Below, piece by piece: positions 1 to 7,134 of a stretch of 17,852 nucleotides of DNA (within the stretch, counting starts at the first letter, position 1; the number at the start of each line of letters is the position of its first letter). Location of the stretch: contig JAWVZU010000045.1 of NCBI GenBank assembly GCA_033722075.1, positions 1 through 17,852 on the forward strand, given 5' to 3'. The notes beneath the pieces were generated by a model, which saw only the letters and a list, made by a program, of their open reading frames with translations, was not told the origin of the DNA and ran no database searches. This DNA comes from JAWVZU01 sp033722075 (GTDB lineage Bacteria > Pseudomonadota > Gammaproteobacteria > Xanthomonadales > SZUA-38). The position numbers and the translations under genes are program-made.

Positions 1-2687
1 AACGCGGCCACCCGGTGCTGGCGGATTTCGGGATTGCCAAGGAAACGGAGACCGTCAGCACCTTGACCGCCCTGGGTCTGCGTTCGGGTACCCCGGCCTA
101 CATGAGCCCGGAGCATGCCGGGGACACGCCCATGGACAACCGCAGCGATCTGTATTCCCTGGGCATCGTGCTCTACGAGATGCTGACCGGGAAAGTGCCC
201 TTCAGGGGCAACACGCCGGTGGCCATCAGCCGGGCACACCTGGAGGATCCGGTGCCGAGGCTCCCGGAGGCTCTTTCCCGCTACCAGCCGCTGATGGACC
301 GGCTGCTGGCGAAGAACCCCGCCGATCGGTTCCAGGATGCGAAGGCCCTGGTCGAGGCGATCGACCGGGTCTCCAGCGGAAATTTCGAAACCACCGTTGG
401 TGAAAGCCGTACGCCGACGGCCTGGGTTCGAGAAGCGAGCCAGCGCCGGGTGGTGCGCACGGCGGCCATCTACGGGGCCTCGGCCTGGCTGATCACCGAA
501 GCCGGCGCCATGGTCGCAGCCACCTACGACTGGCCGGACTGGGTGCAGAAGGCGCTGGTGACGGCATTCGTGCTGGGTTTTCCGGTGGTGGTTTTTCTGG
601 CCTGGTTGTACGACCTGGGCCCGGGCGGCATCCGCCGGGTGGGCATCGGGCGCAGCAAACAGGCATTCATTGCCGTGCTGGGCGGGGTGGCGCTGGTGTC
701 CGGGGTCACGGCCTGGATCGTGCTGGGCAGCATGAGGACCGACGACCCCGGCGCAGAGCCGATGGCTCAGGTCGATGAGCCGGCTCCGGCAACCGAACCC
801 TCACTGGTGGTGTTGCCCTTCGAGTCCCTGTCCGATGCCAAGGATGACAGGTATTTTGCAGATGGTTTGACGGAAGAACTGCTCAGCGCCCTGGCGGGCG
901 TTCCGGGGATGAAGGTCGCCGGCCGTACGTCCAGCTTCTATTACAGGGACCGGGAGGCGACCTTGCAGACCATCGGCGAGGCGCTGGGCGTGTCCAACGT
1001 GCTCACCGGCTCGGTGCGCCGCGCAGGCGATCAGCTGCGCATCACCACCCAGCTGATCAAGATCGAGGACGGCTTTCCGCTATGGGCGGAGTCCTACGAT
1101 CGGCAGCTGGCGGACATCTTCGCGGTTCAGGAGGAGATTGCGCGCAGCGTGGTTTCCGCACTGCACGAAGAGCTGCTGGTGGGCGCGGTCACGCTCACGG
1201 AACGCTCGACCGGCGATCCGGGGCTGCAGCAGATGTACCTGGTTGCGCGGGGGCGGATCCGGTCGGGCAACCCGTCGGATTTGCTGGAGGCCGAACGCCT
1301 CCTGGAGGAAATCCTGCGCAGTGAGCCCGATAACGCGAAGGCCATCGCAGCCATGTTCCGGGTGCAGCGGGACCTGCATACGCAAGCTGCTCACACGCCA
1401 TGGAAGACGTTCTACACGGAAAGCAAGAAGTCGCTGGAGCGGGCAGTGGAGATCGCACCGGATTCCTCCGAGGTGCGATCTGCCCATGCCCAACTGCTCG
1501 CCTACAAGATCATCAATGACACCGGCGCCACCTATCCGGGCGGGCCGGCCGATGCCCTGTTCGAGAACTACCTGATCCCCCGCGATGAGCTGGAGGCCGC
1601 GGAACGCGAAGCCGAGTTGGCTGTCGAGCTGGATCCAGAATCGGTCGAAGCCCTGTCCACTCTGGGGTTCATCCGGGCGGTTCGCCAGAGCGATACCTTC
1701 GAAGGGGTATTGAGTCTCTATGATCGTGCCCTGGAGATCGATCCCCTGGCGCGGCGGGTTCGGCTCGGACGCGCGGACATTCACTTCGTCTACGGTCGTT
1801 ATGAAAACCAACTGGCCGGCTATCGACAGCTTTCGCGCCTGCACCCGGATTATGCCGAAGTCTGGATACGACGGCTCCTCTTCGAAGGCGCAATGCGGGG
1901 GGGCTTCAAGACAGACCTCATGTACGCCTTCGCCGAGCGCGCTCGCCGCATCAACAACGTCTACAGGGAAGCTTACATCACGGCAATCATCTGGTGGTCC
2001 CTCGGAATGCCCGAAAAGGCGGCCGACCTGGTACTTTCGGCGGAAGGCACCGAATGGTCCGATCGGGTCAGTGAGTGGATGGCCGCGAGCCTGCTGGGAA
2101 ACGACCAGGCACAACATCGCATTGCCGTTGGTTTGGCCGATCAATCCGAACATCCCCTCTGGGCGTTTGCAGCCATCTTCAGCTCGGTTCAGGTTGATCG
2201 TCCCGACCGCGGCATGGAGTTGCTCAGGCAGTTCTTTCCGGAGCTTTTGGGCGCGGAGCCAAAGGTCGATTGGCTCAACATCCGCATTCTTCCGCTACTC
2301 GCACATTTCCGAATGGACGCGCAACTCGGTGACCAGGCCCAACAGGCCTGTAAGGCGGGCTGGGCGTTTCTCGGCTCACATCCGTCCCGAATCCGAAGCC
2401 GCTACTGGGCCTACGACATGATGTGCTTTGCAGTGCTGGGAGAAACGCGGCGCGCAATCGGTGTGGCCAAGACCGCGGTCGACAATGGGCATCTCTGGTT
2501 TTGGGTGCCGGAGCCGTGGCTCATGGCCAAAACGCTTGACCGCGCCAGGATTCTCGGCCCGGTTCTCGAACACCCCGAGTATGTCGCACTCATGGACCGC
2601 ATCCGAGCCCATCACATGCAATACCGCGACGAGATCCTGAGGATGGAGCGCGAGGGACTGCCACCGGTATCCGAAGTGTCGGATTAG
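1..2687 (+). CDS. Ser/Thr protein kinase (C-terminal part) fused to TolB/FlgO-like domain and TPR repeats; 5' truncated
   Basis: The reading frame is open from the left edge (first full codon at base 3), so the start, P-loop and catalytic loop are outside the window. Residues counted from base 3. Visible kinase parts are the DFG motif (ADFGIAK, about 7-13), the activation-segment end GTPAYMSPE (29-37) and the C-lobe helix DLYSLGIVLYEMLTG, ending near residue 125. Next come about three hydrophobic helices (154-243) with a GFPVVVFLAWLYD stretch. A TolB N-terminal/FlgO-like domain follows (about 265-395; VVLPFESLSD, YFADGLTEELLSAL, TGSVRR, LWAESYDR). The rest, about 490 residues, is helical and TPR-like (SEPDNAKAIAAMF, LDPESVEALSTLGF). 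The likely arrangement is a cytoplasmic kinase with the TolB-like/TPR part on the other side of the inner membrane. Substrate and signal are unknown. A small hairpin (2687-2699, GCTCG/CGAGC) overlaps the stop. The fusion type is confident; the role is not. Confidence 0.88.
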   Translation, partial: RGHPVLADFGIAKETETVSTLTALGLRSGTPAYMSPEHAGDTPMDNRSDLYSLGIVLYEMLTGKVPFRGNTPVAISRAHLEDPVPRLPEALSRYQPLMDRLLAKNPADRFQDAKALVEAIDRVSSGNFETTVGESRTPTAWVREASQRRVVRTAAIYGASAWLITEAGAMVAATYDWPDWVQKALVTAFVLGFPVVVFLAWLYDLGPGGIRRVGIGRSKQAFIAVLGGVALVSGVTAWIVLGSMRTDDPGAEPMAQVDEPAPATEPSLVVLPFESLSDAKDDRYFADGLTEELLSALAGVPGMKVAGRTSSFYYRDREATLQTIGEALGVSNVLTGSVRRAGDQLRITTQLIKIEDGFPLWAESYDRQLADIFAVQEEIARSVVSALHEELLVGAVTLTERSTGDPGLQQMYLVARGRIRSGNPSDLLEAERLLEEILRSEPDNAKAIAAMFRVQRDLHTQAAHTPWKTFYTESKKSLERAVEIAPDSSEVRSAHAQLLAYKIINDTGATYPGGPADALFENYLIPRDELEAAEREAELAVELDPESVEALSTLGFIRAVRQSDTFEGVLSLYDRALEIDPLARRVRLGRADIHFVYGRYENQLAGYRQLSRLHPDYAEVWIRRLLFEGAMRGGFKTDLMYAFAERARRINNVYREAYITAIIWWSLGMPEKAADLVLSAEGTEWSDRVSEWMAASLLGNDQAQHRIAVGLADQSEHPLWAFAAIFSSVQVDRPDRGMELLRQFFPELLGAEPKVDWLNIRILPLLAHFRMDAQLGDQAQQACKAGWAFLGSHPSRIRSRYWAYDMMCFAVLGETRRAIGVAKTAVDNGHLWFWVPEPWLMAKTLDRARILGPVLEHPEYVALMDRIRAHHMQYRDEILRMEREGLPPVSEVSD

Positions 2688-2800
2688 CTCGGATCGAGCA
2701 TCAGCGGAGTGACGGACGCCGCACGCTTCTCACGCCCCACCGCTCCGATGTGGTAGGGCAACCACCTGCATGATACTTTGCCCGCAGGGTCCAAAGATCC

Positions 2801-2805
2801 GAGGG
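2801..2805 (+). promoter_or_regulatory. Shine-Dalgarno that decides the TonB-dependent receptor start
   Basis: A GAGGG lies 5 bases before the GTG at 2811. The longer in-frame TTG at 2778 has no visible purine-rich site. The one argument for TTG is that its extra 11 residues add Lys and Arg ahead of the hydrophobic core, which would make a more typical signal peptide. I favour GTG. Confidence 0.55.
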
Positions 2806-2810
2806 TCTCG

Positions 2811-5162
2811 GTGAATCTGGTCGCACTGCTGCTCTGGAATGCTGTGCTCGCAGCACAGCCGGGCCAGAGTGAGCGTCTACCGCCTGGTAGCGCTGCGCAA
2901 AGCGACGAAGAGAAACCGGTGATCGAGATCATCTACGTCACCGCCCAGAAACGACCCGAGCGCATCCAGGACGTCCCCATCAGCATCACCGCCCATTCGG
3001 GCAAGTTCCTGGAGCAGGCGAATCTCGAGACCTTCATCGGTGTAGCGCCACTGACGCCGGGCTTCCAGGCCCATTCGCCGGCGATTCAGACGTCGGTTCT
3101 CACCATCCGCGGTATCCATTCCACGCTCAATACGGGCACGGCACAGACGGATCCGCGGATTTCCGTCTACCAGGACGGGCTGTCGATCTCGCGTGGCCCC
3201 GGGGCCGTGGTGGAACTATTCGACATCGAGCGCGTGGAGGTGCTCAAGGGGCCCCAGGGTGCACTGTTCGGGCGTAGTGCCGAGGTCGGCGCCATCCAGA
3301 TCATCCAGAACAAGGCGGTCAACCGGCGGGAGGCCGAATTTCATGCCTCCGGCGGTGACCTTGGTTTTTTCGAGATCGGTGGCATGGCCAATGCCCCGCT
3401 CATCGAAGACCGGTTCTATGGGCGGCTTGCCGGCGTCTACAAGCAACGCGACGGTTACCTGCGCAATACCGAGGGCCTGGATCCCTATGCCGTCGACCGG
3501 ATCGCACTGCGCGGCGTGCTGACCTACGAGCCGAGTGACACGCTGCGCTTCGACCTGATCGCCAACTACCAGAAGGACGACGAGGTGGCCGGTTCGCCGG
3601 AAAACTCCGTGTTGCCTGCGGTCAACGGAGATCGCGCCCTGGGCGGCGTCGCGTCCATGGGTCCGTTTGGTCCGGGCTCGGAGCCCCGTGACTTCATCTC
3701 CCCGCGGAAACTCTACGACGTCAGCCTCCTGGCCCACTGGCAGTTGTCGCCGCAATGGCGGCTGGAGTCGATATCGGGAATCCGCAGCTACGAGTCGACC
3801 TGGTTCACCGACGAAGACGGCACCGCATTCGATTTCTTCTCCGCCATCGGTTTCCGGGACGGCGATCAGTGGAGCCAGGAAGTGCGGGCCATTTTCGATG
3901 GCCCCGACCGTTTCTCCGGATTTATCGGCGCGAGTTTTCTCTCCGAAGAGCCCACGGAAGGTTTCGACCTGGAATATGACGAACGCCAGCTCCTGTTCCT
4001 GATCAGCGATCTCTTCGATTCGGACGATCCGTCCATCGGGCCGATTCTCCGGTCGGGAGAGCCGGACAACCTGACCCCCGTCATCAACAGCCCGCCGCTT
4101 GATGACGCAAACTCGTTCTTCGTCGAGCAGGCCCGGGAGGTGGTCCAAAACGATGGCTTCGATCTCTTCGCCGAGATCGCGATCCAGCTGAGGCCACGGC
4201 TGCATCTCTTGGTCGACGGCCGCTGGAGCCGAGAAGAAAAGTCCCGCGCCGTGCGAGCCGGTGCCGTGGACGTGCCGAGCAGTATCGGAGCGCTGGGCAT
4301 CCTGAACAACGGCATCCCCTCGCAGACGCTGCTCTTGATCGATACGGGGTTTGCGGAGGAGAAGCGAAGCCAAGACTTCGACGGCTTCACCTGGCGAACG
4401 GCACTGCGCTGGTCCCCGACGTCGAAGCTGAACCTCTGGGCCAGCGCCGCACGGGGGCGCCGCCCGGAGGTGATCGGTCTGGAGGCTGATAACGCGATCT
4501 TTCGCGGTTTCGAAATCACCCCGGCGGAAACCGTCGACAGCTACGAGGTGGGCGCGGCCACCACGCTGGCCGGCGGCAGGGTTCAACTGGACGGGTCCGT
4601 CTACCACTACACCTACGAGAACTTCCAGAGCATGATCTTCGAAGGCGGATCATTCCGGATCGTGACGACCGGTCTCGCTGATGCCATAGGCCTGGAAACC
4701 CAGTTCGCCTTCGCACCCACCGAAGATCTCAGGCTGTTCGGCAACTATGCCTACTCCCGCGCACGCTTCGACGACCGGGACAAGACCGGGCGGCCACAGG
4801 CCTTCGCCGGCAACGCCTTCCGGTTCAGTCCAGATCACTCCTTCGCACTAGGTGCCGACTGGGCGGGAGAGATCGGCCAGCGTTGGGCCTTCCGGGTCAC
4901 CCCGATCTACTCCTGGCTGAGCGAGATCTTCTTCGATGACCGAAACCTGGCAAACTTCGGCCAGGACGACTACGGGCTGCTGAACATCAATGTCGAAGTG
5001 GGACCAGGGAATGCCCGCTGGAAAATCACCGCGGCGGTCGAAAACGCATTGGACGAAAGTTACGCCATCGAAGGTGGCGCACTGAGCAGCTCGTTCAATA
5101 TCCCGGCGCTGTACATCGGTCCCCCACGCCTGTGGCGGGTGGGGTTCAAGCTGGAGCTTTGA
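2811..5162 (+). CDS. TonB-dependent outer-membrane receptor
   Basis: A 783-residue protein if it starts at GTG 2811. A short hydrophobic leader (VALLLWNAVLAAQ) is followed by a TonB-box/plug start (IIYVTAQKRPERIQDVPISI, about 38-57). Plug features follow: LTIRGIHS, VYQDGLSISRGPG, and the conserved IERVEVLKGPQGALFGRSAEVGAIQII-type segment near 135-160. The remainder is alternating beta strand, as in the 22-strand barrel, with an internal DSYEVGAATTLAGGRVQLDGSVYHY-type region and a strand-rich end (WRVGFKLEL). The final residue is Leu rather than the usual Phe. The family imports iron complexes, vitamin B12 or carbohydrates using TonB-ExbBD energy; the substrate cannot be read from the sequence. 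It lies 123 bases downstream of the kinase-TPR gene on the same strand, so co-regulation is possible. A 14-codon ORF (2770-2814) ends in a GTGA overlap with this start. Confidence 0.93.
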   Translation: MNLVALLLWNAVLAAQPGQSERLPPGSAAQSDEEKPVIEIIYVTAQKRPERIQDVPISITAHSGKFLEQANLETFIGVAPLTPGFQAHSPAIQTSVLTIRGIHSTLNTGTAQTDPRISVYQDGLSISRGPGAVVELFDIERVEVLKGPQGALFGRSAEVGAIQIIQNKAVNRREAEFHASGGDLGFFEIGGMANAPLIEDRFYGRLAGVYKQRDGYLRNTEGLDPYAVDRIALRGVLTYEPSDTLRFDLIANYQKDDEVAGSPENSVLPAVNGDRALGGVASMGPFGPGSEPRDFISPRKLYDVSLLAHWQLSPQWRLESISGIRSYESTWFTDEDGTAFDFFSAIGFRDGDQWSQEVRAIFDGPDRFSGFIGASFLSEEPTEGFDLEYDERQLLFLISDLFDSDDPSIGPILRSGEPDNLTPVINSPPLDDANSFFVEQAREVVQNDGFDLFAEIAIQLRPRLHLLVDGRWSREEKSRAVRAGAVDVPSSIGALGILNNGIPSQTLLLIDTGFAEEKRSQDFDGFTWRTALRWSPTSKLNLWASAARGRRPEVIGLEADNAIFRGFEITPAETVDSYEVGAATTLAGGRVQLDGSVYHYTYENFQSMIFEGGSFRIVTTGLADAIGLETQFAFAPTEDLRLFGNYAYSRARFDDRDKTGRPQAFAGNAFRFSPDHSFALGADWAGEIGQRWAFRVTPIYSWLSEIFFDDRNLANFGQDDYGLLNINVEVGPGNARWKITAAVENALDESYAIEGGALSSSFNIPALYIGPPRLWRVGFKLEL

Positions 5163-5219
5163 CCCGATAGTGGCTTTATGCGGCAAGAGATGATGGGGTT
5201 CCCCGCCGTCGCGCTCCTG

Positions 5220-5272
5220 CTAGTGGAGGCTATGGGAATGCGCGCTATCGTCCATGTCGCGCGCCCCACTAG
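5220..5272. repeat. Nested inverted repeat between the receptor gene and ssrA
   Basis: Outer arms CTAGTGG (5220-5226) and CCACTAG (5266-5272) are perfect 7-bp complements. Inside them GCGCGC (5240-5245) pairs with GCGCGC (5259-5264). It could fold at the 3' end of the receptor mRNA as a stabilising or terminating structure, but no T-run follows on either strand. The rest of 5163-5360 shows no gene. Confidence 0.5.
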
Positions 5273-5360
5273 GGCCTGCTCCGCAGTCCTCTACGCCCGT
5301 CCATGGGCTCCGAGTCGAACCCGCTGAGCCGCGGATTCTAAACGCCAACCACTTCGTCCA

Positions 5361-5399
5361 GACACAAAAAAGCAGCCGCGAGGGCTGCTTTTCCGTGTC
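5361..5399 (-). terminator. Rho-independent terminator of ssrA, possibly bidirectional
   Basis: Read on the minus strand directly after the tmRNA CCA end, GCAGCC...GGCTGC forms the core of a 7-bp stem (5371-5377 with 5383-5389, AGCAGCC/GGCTGCT). Flanking A and T runs extend the stem and give a six-base T tract. Outer GACAC/GTGTC arms (5361-5365, 5395-5399) lengthen it further. The A/T symmetry means it could also stop transcription coming from the receptor gene. Confidence 0.88.
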
Positions 5400-5757
5400 T
5401 GGTGGAGGCGGCGGGAATCGAACCCGCGTCCGTAAGACCTACACTTCAGGATCTACATGCTTAGCTTGGTCTTTTGTTCTTACCTCACCAGCCCCGACCA
5501 ACAGGGTCTGGCAAGGCCAGTTCCAATTGGATTTAACTCACTACGTCGGAACACCGCAGCAAGCGATCCTGTGTGCTATGAACCCCGATTTCACCCACAG
5601 GCAAGATCCATCTGGGGTTCTCAACGGCTTTTAGGCCGCGAGAGCGTAGTTGTCGTCGTTGGCAACTATATAAATTGCAATCGGTTTTACGAGGTGGATT
5701 GCAACCTCGGCATGCACCCGATAGCTTCGTGAATCACGTCGAAACCAGGTCGCCCCC
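5400..5757 (-). ncRNA. ssrA: tmRNA (transfer-messenger RNA)
   Basis: This RNA rescues stalled ribosomes: charged with alanine, it enters the A site and its internal frame adds a degradation tag. The minus strand starts GGGGGCGACCTGGTTTCGAC and ends with the T-arm GGGTTCGATTCCCGC, CGCCTCC and an encoded CCA. The 7-bp acceptor stem (GGGGGCG with CGCCTCC) is complete and keeps the G3-U70 wobble read by alanyl-tRNA synthetase. The tag frame ends in TAA near the middle. The length of 358 nt is normal for a one-piece tmRNA. A terminator follows immediately and a -10 box lies about 32 bases upstream. Apparent ORFs across this stretch are not genes. The SmpB partner gene is not in the window. Confidence 0.98.
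5631..5663 (-). other. ssrA: tmRNA proteolysis-tag reading frame (ANDDNYALAA, stop TAA)
   Basis: Ten codons from the resume codon GCC to TAA encode ANDDNYALAA. With the Ala from the charged tRNA the full tag is AANDDNYALAA. The ALAA end is the ClpXP/ClpAP recognition signal. E. coli has ANDENYALAA, so only one residue differs. Confidence 0.97.
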
Positions 5758-5789
5758 AATGAATCGTTCGCTTGGGAAGCAGGCGCGCG

Positions 5790-5818
5790 AGTATAACAGC
5801 GCCACGTATCCTAAGACA
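5790..5818 (-). promoter_or_regulatory. Candidate sigma-70 promoter of ssrA
   Basis: On the minus strand TATACT (5795-5790) is a good -10 and would start a precursor with a leader of about 26 bases, consistent with RNase P trimming to 5757. The -35 is weak (TGTCTT at a 17-base spacer). Confidence 0.5.
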
Positions 5819-5869
5819 GTCTGCGGCCAGATTGGTTCCTCACCAGACTACTTTCAGGTCGGTAAAGAC

Positions 5870-5906
5870 TTCGTGAACTACTCTTTATTAATCAGTATCT
5901 TACGAA
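5870..5906. repeat. Imperfect inverted repeat downstream of the TPR lipoprotein gene
   Basis: TTCGTGAACTACT (5870-5882) and AGTATCTTACGAA (5894-5906) match as inverted arms at 10 of 13 positions around an AT-rich loop. It lies 12 bases after the lipoprotein stop and could act as a 3' stem for that operon. There is no T-run, so it is not a canonical terminator. The region 5758-5918 is clearly richer in A+T than its surroundings and holds no gene. Confidence 0.35.
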
Positions 5907-5918
5907 ACTATTAGTACA

Positions 5919-7109
5919 TCAGGGTTCGCTTGCGCAACGGTCCTCATCGATTTCCCGCAGTTCCGGGGGCGCCCATCCCGCAGCGCGAATGGCCGCGACG
6001 ATCCGACAGCCCTCTTCGGCCTGGTCGTGGGCCAACGCAACACGAGCCATCAGAACCCGCGAAGCCACATCCTGCCGGTGTTCCAGATTCAGCCTCGCCA
6101 GCCGGTAGGCCTCGGCAACCTTGCCCCGTGACAGGTAGAACTCCGCCGCGTGCTGCCAGTAGGCTTGCGGATGCCTGGACAACAGACGCTCAAAACCGTC
6201 CTGCGCGCATTGTTCCGCATCGAGCGACCGGGCGTCGTCCCCGCTCTCTCTTTCGATCTCCGCGAGCACTCCGCAAAACTCCGGGTCCCCGGTCGCCTCG
6301 ATCAGCCTCAGGTAGATGGGAATGGCTCGGTCTTCGCGGCCGCGCGCCACCAATGTTTCAGCGAGGTGGTCGAGCGCCGGGGTGTAGGCCGGCAGACGAT
6401 CCAGGGCAGATTCGAAAAAGGCCTGGGCCGCATCGAATCGACCGTAGCGAAGGTAGCCGATGCCGATCTGGAGATGCAGCCAGGCCAGCGGGAACGGGCT
6501 CGCGCCGGCATAAGACCGTTCAGCCAGGTGAAACCGCGCCATTGCGGCATCAAGCCGGCCCCGATCCAGTTCCACTTGCGCCTCGGCCGCGAGGGAGCGG
6601 AAATCCGGAAGACCGGCTCTGCCACCAGACATAGCCTCGCTTCCAATGGCCCTCAGGATTTCCGCGCGAAGAATCTCAATCGAGGGCTCACTGACTTTGA
6701 TCGCATCGAGCCGATCCAGGGCGGCTCCAAACCGATGAAAAGCCGCATCGATCCGAGCCTTGAGCAGGATCGCCCCCGAATCCTTTCCCGACTGTAGCGC
6801 GTTGACGACGAGCCTGTCTGCTTCCTCAAGGTCACGCACTGCCCTGACGATCTGGAACCGGTGAAACAGCTCCTGCGCCAACGTGCGCCCCAGTGCCGGC
6901 GAGGGGCGTTGCTCGAGCCTTTCCTCCAGCAGCGCAATTCTCGCGTTCAGGTTATCGAAGTAGACCCGGCCATCGGTGGCCCTGATCCGATCCGGCCCGA
7001 CCGGTGCGAAGAACGGCGGATCGTCAGCCCGTTCCGGTCTGTCGGTGCGGGCGCAAGCGGCAAGGAGGATCGCCGCAGCGCCGGCTGCGGCGAGGATCCG
7101 CCATTTCAT
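5919..7109 (-). CDS. TPR-repeat lipoprotein
   Basis: A 396-residue protein. The ATG at 7109 is preferred over a TTG one codon upstream because an AGG precedes it closely. The N-terminus is a lipoprotein signal with lipobox LLAAC (Cys19). Ala at +2 means no inner-membrane retention signal, so outer-membrane lipidation is likely. The mature part is helical. Clear TPR-like units lie in the middle and C-terminal half: LAWLHLQIGIGYLRYGRFD, AQAFFESALDRLPAYTPALD, YWQHAAEFYLSRGKVAEAYR. TPRs are protein-binding scaffolds and no catalytic motif is seen. The gene begins 25 bases after the DUF4331 stop on the same strand, so the two probably form one operon and act together at the envelope. The partner and process are unknown. 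Confidence 0.85.
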   Translation of the reverse strand: MKWRILAAAGAAAILLAACARTDRPERADDPPFFAPVGPDRIRATDGRVYFDNLNARIALLEERLEQRPSPALGRTLAQELFHRFQIVRAVRDLEEADRLVVNALQSGKDSGAILLKARIDAAFHRFGAALDRLDAIKVSEPSIEILRAEILRAIGSEAMSGGRAGLPDFRSLAAEAQVELDRGRLDAAMARFHLAERSYAGASPFPLAWLHLQIGIGYLRYGRFDAAQAFFESALDRLPAYTPALDHLAETLVARGREDRAIPIYLRLIEATGDPEFCGVLAEIERESGDDARSLDAEQCAQDGFERLLSRHPQAYWQHAAEFYLSRGKVAEAYRLARLNLEHRQDVASRVLMARVALAHDQAEEGCRIVAAIRAAGWAPPELREIDEDRCASEP

Positions 7110-7134
7110 CAACCTGACGGGTTTCAGTCAGACA

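Noticed and set aside
3216..4607. Long minus-strand ORF (463 codons) opposite the TonB-dependent receptor
   Set aside because: It mirrors the codon phase of a clear receptor gene in GC-rich DNA and its translation has no recognisable domain or signal. The same applies to 1080-2153 (-), 6976-8700 (+), 10928-12475 (+) and 15470-16564, 16571-17083 and 17084-17839 (-).
5315..5324. TCGAACCCGC, identical to part of the ssrA T-arm (5418-5427), seen as a possible att remnant of an ssrA-integrating element
   Set aside because: Only 10 bases match, no longer duplication of the ssrA end and no integrase gene is present. Chance or a weak remnant cannot be told apart.
5891..5906. 16-base near-repeat (AATCAGTATCTTACGA-like) shared with about 8815-8830
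   Set aside because: 14 of 16 matches in AT-rich DNA. A rough estimate for an 18-kb window gives many such pairs by chance, and no longer similarity extends from it.
5254..5914. Plus-strand ORFs across and beside the tmRNA gene
   Set aside because: They run through the tmRNA and its promoter region; the RNA structure and tag explain the sequence and no protein family is visible.
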